64,000 bases of DNA from JBBQFI01 sp038321775 (GCA_038321775.1 JBBQFI010000001.1:248001-312000), one strand, 5' to 3'. Shown: positions 50,280-58,977, counted from the first letter of the stretch. Translations and numbers: made by a program. Notes: generated from the letters alone by a model not told the origin.

Positions 50280-50353
50280 TCGGGGCGACAGGATTTGAAC
50301 CTGCGACCTTTCGGACCCCATCCGAACGTTCTACCAAGCTGAACTACGCCCCG
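50280..50353 (-). tRNA. tRNA-Pro (GGG)
   Basis: The reverse strand gives a full cloverleaf of 74 bases. It has a 7-bp acceptor stem (CGGGGCG/CGCCCCG), a D arm with TTCAGCTTGGTAGAA and an anticodon stem TTCGG/CCGAA with loop ATGGGGT (anticodon GGG). The T arm contains GGTTCAAATCC. No CCA is encoded. It decodes CCC and CCT. A CCTAACGA word lies at 50267, about 6 bases from its 3' end. Confidence 0.95.
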
Positions 50354-50640
50354 CGAACTGCCGCCGACATTAGGCTCAAGCGCTAGCTGAAACAAGCGCT
50401 GGCTGATACCTCTTTATCAAAGTTTAACGAAATACGGCTGACGCTTGGGGAAACAATTTTGCGATCGAGATTACTGATTTGTAAATCGGATGCGAAGGAG
50501 CGGTGCTTCGGCCAGTATTTGAGAAACCATTGCTCTTTGATGCTGGAGCCGTGGCGAGCCTACACACAAATTACTACGGCACGATTTGTCGCGCACTGTT
50601 CACTAACGCGGCAAAAATCGCCACCGGCGAACGCACTTTC
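50354..50640. other. Spacer without a recognised gene
   Basis: This stretch, between the 5' end of tRNA-Pro and the end of the deacetylase gene, shows no convincing frame. A 90-residue frame at 50459-50731 has no coding character and overlaps the deacetylase. The part next to the tRNA may hold its promoter (reverse strand), but I cannot point to clear -10 and -35 boxes. Confidence 0.4.
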
Positions 50641-51531
50641 TCACGGAGGTTCGTGCCCGTCGCAATCTGTCGCCGGATTTTCCCAGCCTTCCAGAAAGGC
50701 GTCGATCAAATCCGGCAGGTCGTCACTGTAACCGCCCTCCAGAATTGCACCCGCTGGGACGCCACACTCGCGTAGCCATTTTCCGAACGTCTCAAAATCG
50801 TCTCGTTCCAATGTCATTTGCACGAGCGGATCGCCGGAATACGCGTCAAACCCTGCGGAGACGAGAAGCAAATCTGGTTTGAACTTGAGCAAACCTTCCA
50901 GCGCGCGTTCAACTTCACGGACGTGCTCGGCCCGCGGCGTGTAAGGTGCGATGGGAAAATTCTGTATGTTGTCGAACGAACGCTCGCCGGTTCCGGGATA
51001 CGCCGGAAATTGATGAATCGATGCAAACGCGATCTTGGAATTGTGTGCCACGATCGCCTCCGTGCCATTGCCGTGATGCGCATCGAAGTCCCAAATCGCG
51101 ACGCGTTCCGCTCCGTTCGCCAGCGCGTCGAGTGCGGCCACGGCAATGTTGCTAAAATAGCAGAACCCCATCGCGCGATCCTGTGTCGAATGGTGCCCCG
51201 GCGGTCGCATCAGACTGAAGGCCGGCTTTCCATTCAGCGCGATCTTTGCAATATCCACAGCGGCACCAGCCGAACGGAGTGCGTATTCGTAAATCTGCGG
51301 ATGCGCAGGAGTATCAACATCGAAATCCTTCGCGGCGCTGCGCACGCGATCGATATGCTCCCGCGAATGCGCACGCAGCAGCATTTCCTCCGTGGCGAGG
51401 TTCGGTTGCCTCCATTCCCATTTTGGATGCCGGTGTTTCAGCAATGGCGCGCTCTGCAGAATTCGCTCTGGCCGTTCCGGGTGTTCGGCGCGGGAATATT
51501 CTGTGCAACTCGAATCGTGAACGATGATCAT
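50641..51531 (-). CDS. Histone-deacetylase-family hydrolase
   Basis: Bacterial members of this family remove acyl groups from acetylpolyamines or similar small molecules. The zinc site is visible: WDFDAHHGNGTEAI (Asp and His) and VSAGFDAYSGDP (Asp). The catalytic His pair is in RPPGHHSTQDRAMGFCYFSN. The start is the ATG at 51531 (MIIVHDSSCTEYS), which gives 296 residues. The open frame reaches 51603, but that part is not conserved-looking. The substrate is unknown. It is divergent from the BNR gene, with a spacer of about 80 bases. Confidence 0.88.
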   Translation of the reverse strand: MIIVHDSSCTEYSRAEHPERPERILQSAPLLKHRHPKWEWRQPNLATEEMLLRAHSREHIDRVRSAAKDFDVDTPAHPQIYEYALRSAGAAVDIAKIALNGKPAFSLMRPPGHHSTQDRAMGFCYFSNIAVAALDALANGAERVAIWDFDAHHGNGTEAIVAHNSKIAFASIHQFPAYPGTGERSFDNIQNFPIAPYTPRAEHVREVERALEGLLKFKPDLLLVSAGFDAYSGDPLVQMTLERDDFETFGKWLRECGVPAGAILEGGYSDDLPDLIDAFLEGWENPATDCDGHEPP

Positions 51532-51609
51532 CGCGCGACTCTCGTTGCGGAAAACTTTCCAATCTAGAGAAGAGTTGCCGGCGGCCACGATTTTGTTTAT
51601 CAAGCGAAC

Positions 51610-54129
51610 ATGAAAGCAGGGGTAGTGGTGCTTTGTCTTGTCTCGCTCACGCTCGGTTCAATTTCCGCGCAACCACAGTCCGCGCTGCCGATCAGAAAGA
51701 AGAGTCCGCTGACCGATCGCAGTAAACTTCCGCCGGCGTTGCAGAACGTTCCGCTCGAGCGACTTTCTTCGGGCGCGCTGATGTTGCTCGATCGCGGCGG
51801 CGACCTTGTCGAATGGCCCGCCGCTCTGGCTTCACGGGAACAATTGCGTACCGCTGCCGCCACGATTTCTGCCGGCGACGTCGCTCTGGATTTGCGAGTA
51901 GGTAATAATATTCGTCTCGGTGCCGATCCGGTTGCATTGCCCGCAATCATGCGGGCGCAAGCCGAGCCGCATATCGCCCGCTCGTTAGGCAATCCTGATT
52001 TGCTTGTCGGCGTTTTTCAGGAAGGAAGATTTACGGACGCCGGCGCAGTCGATTGCGGCTATTCAATCAGTCGCAATGGCGGCATTAGCTGGACGCGCGC
52101 TTTGATTCCCAATCTAACCATGACAAGCGGCGGGCCCTATTTCCGCGCGACTGATCCGGTCGCTGCGGTCGATGCAAGCGGCAATCTTTATCTGGAAACG
52201 CTCGCTGCGACCGATGCGAATTTTGTGAACGGCGCGGTCGTCGTCAGCAAATCGACGAACGGAGGAGTGAGCTTCGCCGCGCCACGTGTCGCTTTTCGGC
52301 CGCCGAACAACAGCGTTTTTCCAGACAAGGATTGGATTGCGATCAACACGTTCTCGGGTACGCCGCATTTTGGACGAATCGTCTGCACATACACATTGTT
52401 CAGCGCTTCGTCGACGGTCGGAGCGCCGATTCAGCTCGTCTATAGCGACAACGGCGGAACGACATGGAGCGCGCCCGTTTTTGTGAACGGATCGGGCGCG
52501 AATTCGCAGGGATCGCAGCCGGTATTTTTGCCGGATGGAAAATTGGCCGTGGTGTATTGGAATTTTAATGCGCCGGAACGTATCGAGGTCGCGGTTTCAA
52601 GTGACGGCGGCGCAACTTTTGCCGCGCCGAAAGTGGTCGCAAACGTTGCTCGTTATGTGCCGCCAAATATCCGCAGCGGCGTATTTCTCCCGGCTGCGAT
52701 CGGCAATCGGACCAATCAAAATCTTTATGTCGTTTATCAGGCAACGTTCGCTGGCGCGCCACGGATCTTGTTTACGAAATCGACGAACAGCGGGACGACG
52801 TGGAGTTCGCCCATTGCGATTAGCAATAATCCACCCAGCGCTGCCGTCCTTAATCCCGCGATCGGCGCGTCGCCGGACGGACAAACGTTAACCGTCGCGT
52901 TCTATGATGGTCGGAATAATCCCGGATCGCACACACGCACGGATATGTATTTTGCCCAATCGCTCGATGGCGGCGCAACGTGGAAGTCGAATCTTCGGCT
53001 CACATCCGTCTCGACAGATGCAACGCTCGCACCGCTCACCTCCGAAGGCTACATGCTGGGCGATTATCTCGGCGTCGCCGAATCAACGAATGCAAATGTG
53101 CCAGCAGTGTCGATATGGGTCGACACGCGCACGGGAAATCCCGATCCGTTTGTCACACGTGTTGGGATTGCGCCACAGGCGGATTTCAACAGTTGGCGCG
53201 CGGCGCATTTGTCGCTCGCCCAGATTAATAATCCCGCGATCGGTGGCCAAAATGGCGATCCCGATAATGACGGTGAAGATAATGTTGCTGAATATCGAAC
53301 GCGAACCGATCCAAACAGCGCCGCCTCCATCGTGCACACGGCGCGTGAATTGAATTTCTCCACCCGTGAACGCGTGCTTACCGGCAACAACGTTCTCATC
53401 GGCGGTTTTATTATCACGGGCACCGCCTCGAAGAACGTCATCCTCAGAGCGATTGGTCCGTCGCTGGCGGCGAAAGGAATCTCCGGCCCGCTGCAAAATC
53501 CAATCCTGGAATTGCACAACCAAGCGGGCACGCTCATCGCGATCAACGACAATTGGAGAGACTCGCAACAAGCGGCGATTCAGGCGACTGGCATTCCGCC
53601 GAGCGATAATCGCGAATCCGCAATTTTACGGACACTCGCTCCCGGGCGTTACACCGCGATTGTGCGCGGCGTTGGAAATACCACCGGGATCGCTTTGGTG
53701 GAAGCTTATGACTTGGATTCAACCAGAGGTTCCAGGTTTGGGAATGTGAGCACGCGCGGCTTCGTTCAGACGAACCAGAACGTAATGATCGCCGGTTTTA
53801 TTGTGGGACGCGGGCTTGGCACCGGCGGTACCGGTACCGTTAAGGTTTTGTTGCGTGGAATCGGGCCGTCTCTCGCGCAGGCGGGCATCACCAATTCATT
53901 ACAGGATCCTCTGATTCAACTTTTCGATGCTAACGGCGCGCTTCTCGCGCAAAACGACAACTGGCGCGACACGCAGCAAGCCGCCATTCAGGCCACAGGC
54001 ATTCCGCCGATGGATAATCGCGAATCCGCTCTCATTCGATCGTTGCGGCAGGGGAACTACACCGTCAAACTCTTCGGTAGAAATAGCTCGATTGGAGTTG
54101 CACTGATTGAAGTTTACAACGTTCCCTAA
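51610..54129 (+). CDS. Secreted BNR/sialidase-like propeller protein with tandem C-terminal repeats
   Basis: A signal peptide (MKAGVVVLCLVSLTLGSISA) starts the 839-residue protein. Several BNR Asp-box motifs follow (SRNGGISWTR, SDNGGTTWSA, SSDGGATFAA, SLDGGATWKS), which point to a beta-propeller. A calcium-binding-like DPDNDGEDNVAE follows at about residue 555. Two tandem repeats of roughly 115 residues close the protein (each with VILRAIGPSLA/VLLRGIGPSLA and NDNWRD-QQAAIQATGIPP). A catalytic sialidase is not proven. It may bind or cleave glycans outside the cell. The TAA stop lies inside a CCTAACGA word. Confidence 0.8.
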   Translation: MKAGVVVLCLVSLTLGSISAQPQSALPIRKKSPLTDRSKLPPALQNVPLERLSSGALMLLDRGGDLVEWPAALASREQLRTAAATISAGDVALDLRVGNNIRLGADPVALPAIMRAQAEPHIARSLGNPDLLVGVFQEGRFTDAGAVDCGYSISRNGGISWTRALIPNLTMTSGGPYFRATDPVAAVDASGNLYLETLAATDANFVNGAVVVSKSTNGGVSFAAPRVAFRPPNNSVFPDKDWIAINTFSGTPHFGRIVCTYTLFSASSTVGAPIQLVYSDNGGTTWSAPVFVNGSGANSQGSQPVFLPDGKLAVVYWNFNAPERIEVAVSSDGGATFAAPKVVANVARYVPPNIRSGVFLPAAIGNRTNQNLYVVYQATFAGAPRILFTKSTNSGTTWSSPIAISNNPPSAAVLNPAIGASPDGQTLTVAFYDGRNNPGSHTRTDMYFAQSLDGGATWKSNLRLTSVSTDATLAPLTSEGYMLGDYLGVAESTNANVPAVSIWVDTRTGNPDPFVTRVGIAPQADFNSWRAAHLSLAQINNPAIGGQNGDPDNDGEDNVAEYRTRTDPNSAASIVHTARELNFSTRERVLTGNNVLIGGFIITGTASKNVILRAIGPSLAAKGISGPLQNPILELHNQAGTLIAINDNWRDSQQAAIQATGIPPSDNRESAILRTLAPGRYTAIVRGVGNTTGIALVEAYDLDSTRGSRFGNVSTRGFVQTNQNVMIAGFIVGRGLGTGGTGTVKVLLRGIGPSLAQAGITNSLQDPLIQLFDANGALLAQNDNWRDTQQAAIQATGIPPMDNRESALIRSLRQGNYTVKLFGRNSSIGVALIEVYNVP

Positions 54130-54197
54130 CGAGTAAAAGAGTTCCGGTTTACTGTTTCAAAGGACACGGCAACTCTGCCATATCGAGCAAACCTAAA

Positions 54198-55769
54198 GTG
54201 AAATCCAAATACGATGTTGTCATTCTCGGCGCAGGGCACAACGGCCTTGTCGCTGCGAGTTATTTAACGCGGGCCGGGTTAAGCGTTCTTCTTCTGGAGA
54301 AGAACGACTACATCGGCGGCGCGACGACTTCACAAAAAGTCTTTCCTGATTACGATGCGTATCTGTCACGCTACTCTTATCTCGTTAGTCTCTTTCCCGA
54401 GAAAATCATTCGCGATCTCGGATTGAACCTGGAGTTGCGCCGAAGGGAAACCGCATCGTTCACGCCTTATCAGAACAATGGGAAGCATGAAGGTCTGCTC
54501 TTAAGCAACGTCTCCGAAGAAACGAGTAGGCAATCAATCGTCGACCTTACCGGAAATGGTGCGGAGCATGAGCAGCTCAAGAAATTCTACGGGCTTTCGC
54601 GAATTTTTGCGGAGAACGTTTGGGACACAATGCTCCAGCCGCTCGGTGCGAAAGAGGATTTTCGGAAGCGATTCGATAGCGATGAAATCCAGCGCGAAGC
54701 GTGGCGCAGTCTCGCCGAAGAGCCGCTTGGGATTGCGATTGAACGCTATTTGAAAAACGATTTGCTGCGCGGTCTCGTGTTGACGGACGGGAAGATTGGC
54801 GTCTTCACGCATCCGCATGATCCGTCGCTTCTCCAGAATCGTTGCTTCATTTATCACCTAATCGGCAACAAAACCGGCGAATGGAAAGTGCCGATAGGCG
54901 GGATGGGGCACGTGGCGCGCGAATTGGAGCAGGCGGCGCGCAAGAGCGGCGCGGAAATGTTTACGCGCGTCGATCTTCGCGCTCTCAATGTGGACGGAGT
55001 ATGCAGTGTTGAATTTGCTTTGGACGGAAAGACACAGAACGTCGACGCGCGTTTTATTTTGGCGAACTTCGGACGCAACATCCTCGCGAAGTTCATCGGC
55101 AAACCGTATCAGCCCGATGCGACTGATGAAGGTTCGGTTTTCAAAATCAACATGCTGCTGCGCCGGTTGCCGAAACTAAAAGCGAAACATTACGCCGAGA
55201 CCGAGGCATTCTGCGGCACATTCCACATCGACGAAGGCTACCAGGAAATGAATGCCAGCTATGCGCAGGCGTTGCGCGGGCAGTTGCCTAACAAGTTACC
55301 GTCGGAGGTTTATTGTCATACGCTGACCGACGACAGCATTCTCTCGCCGGAGCTGCGGCAACAGGGTTTTCACACGCTGACGCTTTTCGGTCTCGACACA
55401 CCTTGGAGTTTATTTTCCCGTGATAACAAAACGATGAGGCGACGCGCTGAGAAGAAGTTCGTCGAAGGACTAAACGCATGGTTGGAAGAACCGCTGGAAG
55501 ATTGTCTCGCGGTCGCGCGTGACGGCAGTCTTTGCCTCGAAAGCAAAAGTCCCGTCGACGTCGAAGACGCGCTCGGCTTGTATCACGGCAATATTTTTCA
55601 AGATGCGCCCAGTTTTCCTTTCGCCGCGAAGAAAAAACAGGTTGGCACCTGGGGCGTAGAAACTGAATTCGATAATGTTTTTTTGTGCGGCTCAAGTGCT
55701 CAGCGTGGAGGCGCCGTCAGCGGTATTCCTGGTCACAACGCGGCAAAGAAAATACTGGAGCTCGTTTAA
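54198..55769 (+). CDS. FAD-dependent oxidoreductase, phytoene-desaturase/PYROXD2-like
   Basis: The N-terminal dinucleotide-binding motif is VVILGAGHNGLVAASYLTRA, followed by LLLEKNDYIGGATTSQKVFP, as in CrtI- and PYROXD2-type flavoproteins. The C terminus has VFLCGSSAQRGGAVSGIPGH, the second FAD contact. The length of 523 residues is typical. The substrate cannot be told from sequence. No other carotenoid gene is nearby, so a role in carotenoid synthesis is not supported. The start is GTG at 54198. Confidence 0.85.
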   Translation: MKSKYDVVILGAGHNGLVAASYLTRAGLSVLLLEKNDYIGGATTSQKVFPDYDAYLSRYSYLVSLFPEKIIRDLGLNLELRRRETASFTPYQNNGKHEGLLLSNVSEETSRQSIVDLTGNGAEHEQLKKFYGLSRIFAENVWDTMLQPLGAKEDFRKRFDSDEIQREAWRSLAEEPLGIAIERYLKNDLLRGLVLTDGKIGVFTHPHDPSLLQNRCFIYHLIGNKTGEWKVPIGGMGHVARELEQAARKSGAEMFTRVDLRALNVDGVCSVEFALDGKTQNVDARFILANFGRNILAKFIGKPYQPDATDEGSVFKINMLLRRLPKLKAKHYAETEAFCGTFHIDEGYQEMNASYAQALRGQLPNKLPSEVYCHTLTDDSILSPELRQQGFHTLTLFGLDTPWSLFSRDNKTMRRRAEKKFVEGLNAWLEEPLEDCLAVARDGSLCLESKSPVDVEDALGLYHGNIFQDAPSFPFAAKKKQVGTWGVETEFDNVFLCGSSAQRGGAVSGIPGHNAAKKILELV

Positions 55770-55826
55770 TTGAAGGCGCGGTGTTACAAATGGAATGGGC
55801 TTGTTGGGCTCTCGTAAAACCGCTAG

Positions 55827-57875
55827 ATGAAACGCGCTATGAAAAGAAAGATTGTCTCCACCGTCGGTGCACTGCGTCGCATTTTTTCCGCGCTGCTTTT
55901 TATTGCAGCCGCTGTAACGGTGGTGGCCACGATCACTTCGCTGCGAGCCGTGGGGACGAATCAAAAAATTGAGGCGAGCAAAATTGCGCCGTGGGTATTG
56001 CAAAAGACGGCCAATGGAAAAGAAGCCGAGTTCCTCGTCGTTCTAGCCGATCAAGCCGACCTGTCCGGGGCGAAGACGCTTCGGACAAAAGCAGAAAAAG
56101 GTCGTTACGTTCGCGACACTTTGCTGGCGAAGACGCAGGTGACACAGCAACCGATCTTACAATGGCTGCGCGAGCATCACGTCGAGCATCGCTCTTTTTA
56201 CATCGTTAACTTGATTTGGGTGAAAGCGAATCGCGACGTCGCGTCTGCGCTGGCGGCACGTCCAGATGTTTTACGTGTTGAGGGCAACCCACGCGTCCGC
56301 AATTTGGAGGAGCCCGTTCCTGCGACGGAATCGGGAGCGCAGCCTTCGGCTTTGGCGACGGTGGAACAAGGAATCACTTATACGCGTGCGCCGGAGGTCT
56401 GGGCACTCGGTTACACCGGGCAAGGCATCGTCGTCGGAGGAGCGGATACTGGCTACCGCTGGGATCATAACGCGCTGAAAAATAAATATCGCGGCTGGGA
56501 TGGGACGACCGCTAGCCATGATTACAACTGGCACGACAGCATTCATTCCGGCGGAGGATCTTGCGGCGCCGATTCGGCGCAGCCGTGTGATGACAACGGT
56601 CACGGCACTCACACCATGGGCACAGCCGTAGGAGACGACGGCGGAACGAATCAGGTAGGAATGGCACCGGGCGCGAAATGGATTGGGTGCCGCAACATGG
56701 ATCAGGGCAACGGCACGCCGGCCAGCTATCTCGAATGCTTCGAGTTTTTCCTCGCCCCTTATCCTGTGGGTGGCACAACCGCGCAGGGCGATTCCAGTAA
56801 AGCACCGGACATCACGACCAACTCTTGGACTTGCCCCGCGGCAGAAGGTTGTTCGCCCGCCACTCTGCAGGCGGGCGTTGAAGCCCAACGCGCGGCCGGC
56901 ATCATGATGGTAGTGGCCGCTGGAAATTCAGGCCCGAACTGTTCCACCATCTCCGACCCTCCGGCGTTTTATGATGCTCCTTATACGATCGGTGCATTGA
57001 ATAACGGCACGGACACGATCGCTTCGTTTAGCAGCCGCGGGCCGGTCATCGCTGATGGGAGCAACCGCCTGAAACCTGATCTGGCTGCTCCTGGAACGAA
57101 CGTCCGCTCGTCTACTCGCACATCAGTCAGCGCCTATGCGACCCTCAGTGGGACGTCGATGGCTACTCCGCATGTTGCGGGAGCTGTCGCGTTATTGTGG
57201 TCTGCGCGTCCGTCGTTGCGGCACGATATCTTCGCCACGGAAGCAGTTCTGAACGATTCGGCCGTTCACATTCTATCGAATAATTGCGGCGTCGGCGCAG
57301 CCGTTTCGCCGAATTACGCCTACGGTTATGGCCGGCTCGATATTAAAAAAGCCGTCGATCATCTGCTGCTCATCGGCGCCGTTTCCAGCAAAGTTCATGG
57401 CGGCGCCGGCTCATTTGATATTCCGATGCCGCTCGCGGGCGAACCTGCGGTGGAATGTCGCGAGAGCGGTGGAAATCACACGATCGTTTTTAGTTTCGAT
57501 AACAATATCATGAGCGGGAATGCGACTGTCACTTCGGGCGTCGGCAGTGTTTCCGGTAGTCCAACGTTTTCCGCGAATACAATGACGGTGAACCTAACTG
57601 GAATCGCCGACGTGCAGAAAATCACGGTCACATTAAGCGGCGTGACCGATACGTTGGCTCAGGTATTGCCCGATACTGTCGTTAGCTTGAACATGCTCGT
57701 GGGAGACACAAACGGAAACAAAGCAGTCAATTCGTCTGATGTTTCCCAAACGAAAGCGCAATCTGGACAAACGGTAGGTGCTACCAATTTTCGCGAGGAC
57801 GTAGCCATGAACGGTTCGATCAACAGTTCCGACGTCGGACTCGTGAAATCGCGGTCCGGGTCGAGCGTGCCATAG
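55827..57875 (+). CDS. Secreted subtilase (S8) with a dockerin-like C-terminal domain
   Basis: A signal segment is at the N terminus (IFSALLFIAAAVTVVATITS), then an inhibitor-I9-like propeptide (residues about 50-150). The catalytic triad is Asp in VVGGADTGYRWDHNA, His in DNGHGTHTMGTAVGDD and Ser in LSGTSMATPHVAGAVALL. After a beta-rich domain, the last 60 residues hold two Ca-binding-type segments, GDTNGNKAVNSSDVSQTKA and AMNGSINSSDVGLVKSRSG, like type I dockerin repeats. The protein probably works outside the cell or on its surface. It is the last gene before the tRNA-Val island. Confidence 0.9.
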   Translation: MKRAMKRKIVSTVGALRRIFSALLFIAAAVTVVATITSLRAVGTNQKIEASKIAPWVLQKTANGKEAEFLVVLADQADLSGAKTLRTKAEKGRYVRDTLLAKTQVTQQPILQWLREHHVEHRSFYIVNLIWVKANRDVASALAARPDVLRVEGNPRVRNLEEPVPATESGAQPSALATVEQGITYTRAPEVWALGYTGQGIVVGGADTGYRWDHNALKNKYRGWDGTTASHDYNWHDSIHSGGGSCGADSAQPCDDNGHGTHTMGTAVGDDGGTNQVGMAPGAKWIGCRNMDQGNGTPASYLECFEFFLAPYPVGGTTAQGDSSKAPDITTNSWTCPAAEGCSPATLQAGVEAQRAAGIMMVVAAGNSGPNCSTISDPPAFYDAPYTIGALNNGTDTIASFSSRGPVIADGSNRLKPDLAAPGTNVRSSTRTSVSAYATLSGTSMATPHVAGAVALLWSARPSLRHDIFATEAVLNDSAVHILSNNCGVGAAVSPNYAYGYGRLDIKKAVDHLLLIGAVSSKVHGGAGSFDIPMPLAGEPAVECRESGGNHTIVFSFDNNIMSGNATVTSGVGSVSGSPTFSANTMTVNLTGIADVQKITVTLSGVTDTLAQVLPDTVVSLNMLVGDTNGNKAVNSSDVSQTKAQSGQTVGATNFREDVAMNGSINSSDVGLVKSRSGSSVP

Positions 57876-57898
57876 GAGACCTTAGCGTCGCGAAAACA

Positions 57899-57926
57899 TG
57901 CGCGATGCAGGGTTCGAATCTGCAAC
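57899..57926 (-). repeat. attL-like copy of the tRNA-Val 3' end
   Basis: The sequence TGCGCGATGCAGGGTTCGAA followed by TCTGCAAC repeats the T arm and acceptor 3' strand of the tRNA-Val at 62390-62461, with two changes. No other tRNA part is present, so it is a fragment and not a gene. It lies 24 bases after the subtilase stop. It is the expected product of site-specific integration into the tRNA 3' end. Confidence 0.8.
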
Positions 57927-58204
57927 ACCCCCGCTCAAAGCGAAGAATTTACATCGCACAGCACAGAAATAGACACAGAGAACGTCCGGCATGGCTTCGA
58001 AATCTGCGAAGTCGTTAGGGCTTGGCCTAGCTTGCCAAGTCCGTTCCGCGAAGCGGTTCTAGCGATCATTCGCACGCACAGGAAAAATTTGTCCACGGTG
58101 GCGCGCCGGCAGGCGTCGAACGGCCGCGCGAGCCGCAAAGCGGCAAAGCTCGCGCGATCCGGAAGTGAGACCGACGGTGGGCAAATCGGTGAAGGGGACA
58201 AACA
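57927..58204. other. Non-coding start of the island with hairpins
   Basis: No gene is visible. Two short hairpins stand out: CTTGGC with GCCAAG (about 58020-58036) and CCGCGAAGCGG just after. A TCGTTAGG word lies at 58012-58019. The sequence right before the next gene has an AAGGGG ribosome-binding-like site. Given the Rep-like gene downstream, this could hold an old replication origin, but nothing in the sequence proves it. Confidence 0.35.
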
Positions 58205-58489
58205 ATGAATGTCGTCTGCGAAGTATTAGAAGAGCTAACGGAAAGCTTTGTGGGAAAGCGTGGGCCAAAAACCATTCCGCTGTGGGTATGCCTCGACCGT
58301 AGTCCTGGGAAAACGCTGCGGAATACCTTTGACTACGAAGACAGCGAAGAGGAACACGGAACCCTCAGCGGCAAAGTCGTTGGTAAAACAATCGAACTTT
58401 CGATCAACGAGATCCGTCTCAGTTTTGGTGGGCGCGCACGTTTCAAAGGACAACTTCAACGGGTCGTGACTAAGGAGTTACAGAGCTGA
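58205..58489 (+). CDS. Small protein of unknown function, partner of a Rep-like gene
   Basis: The 94-residue protein is beta-rich in its second half (TLSGKVVGKTIELSINEIRL, then SFGGRARFKGQLQRV). I do not recognise it. The size and pattern recall small single-stranded-DNA-binding proteins encoded beside rolling-circle Rep genes, but this is only a guess. Its stop overlaps the next start by one base (TGATG), and an AAGGGG site precedes the ATG. The two genes therefore form a coupled unit. Confidence 0.55.
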   Translation: MNVVCEVLEELTESFVGKRGPKTIPLWVCLDRSPGKTLRNTFDYEDSEEEHGTLSGKVVGKTIELSINEIRLSFGGRARFKGQLQRVVTKELQS

Positions 58490-58977
58490 TGGAAAGCGCA
58501 GACATATACGTTCTGTCGAAGTTGCGCTGGCAATTCTTTGGATCGCTTACCTTCCGGACAGAGCGTCTCCCGGAACGAGTACGACTAACAATATTCTTTG
58601 CTTTGATGCGCAAAGTCGCAAAGGATTTCAAACTATACTTTCCCGAAATTCCGTGGTGTTTGCGTTTAGAACGCGGGGAAATTGGATCACGCCTTCATAA
58701 CCATTTCTTACTTTGCGGTGTACCCGAAAGTGTGGTCTCAGTCGCAACATGCTTTGCAATGATGCGCACTTGGGAAAAAAAGCTGCGTGGTGGACACGCG
58801 CGAGTTAGAGTTTTCGATCCACGTCTTAGCGGTGTGGATTACGTTGCAGAATGCCTCGGATACGACGGAGCCGATTCGTATGAATCAGCAAAGTTTGGCA
58901 CAAATGGCCGCGAGTTGAAATACTCGAATGCCGTATGGGACGAGGCGAATCATTTCCGCAAACGCACAAACCGCTGA
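58489..58977 (+). CDS. HUH-like rolling-circle replication protein (putative)
   Basis: The 162-residue protein carries three motifs in the order seen in HUH endonucleases of the Rep type. Motif 1 is FGSLTF (residues 17-22). Motif 2 is RLHNHFLLCG with His-70 and His-72. Motif 3 is VDYVAECLGY with Tyr-118 and Tyr-125 as candidate nucleophiles. The middle residue of motif 2 is Asn rather than a hydrophobic one, which weakens the case. There is no helicase domain. It would fit a remnant of a small plasmid or single-stranded-DNA virus inside the island. Confidence 0.5.
   Translation: MESADIYVLSKLRWQFFGSLTFRTERLPERVRLTIFFALMRKVAKDFKLYFPEIPWCLRLERGEIGSRLHNHFLLCGVPESVVSVATCFAMMRTWEKKLRGGHARVRVFDPRLSGVDYVAECLGYDGADSYESAKFGTNGRELKYSNAVWDEANHFRKRTNR

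Larger units (their letters stand above)
410..58019. repeat. Dispersed word TCGTTAGG / CCTAACGA (extended GCCTAACGAG)
   Basis: By eye, 34 copies occur. As CCTAACGA the starts are 410, 2083, 4718, 7877, 14709, 15724, 19630, 21700, 22017, 25715, 27976, 30474, 34103, 35241, 50267, 54124. As TCGTTAGG they are 3435, 4422, 6169, 9157, 15237, 16257, 16828, 20836, 26623, 28361, 29807, 35522, 38522, 40404, 40551, 49326, 51982, 58012. Of these, 25 have the 9-base form GCCTAACGA and 15 the 10-base form GCCTAACGAG. There is no clear strand bias. None lies between 40.56 and 49.32 kb or after 58.02 kb. Confidence 0.85.

Noticed and set aside
50818..51567. Forward open frame of 249 codons over the deacetylase gene
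   Set aside because: The reverse frame carries all catalytic motifs of the deacetylase family, so the forward frame is a shadow.
57899..57926. A second tRNA-Val gene
   Set aside because: Only the T arm and acceptor 3' strand are present. The D arm and anticodon arm are missing.
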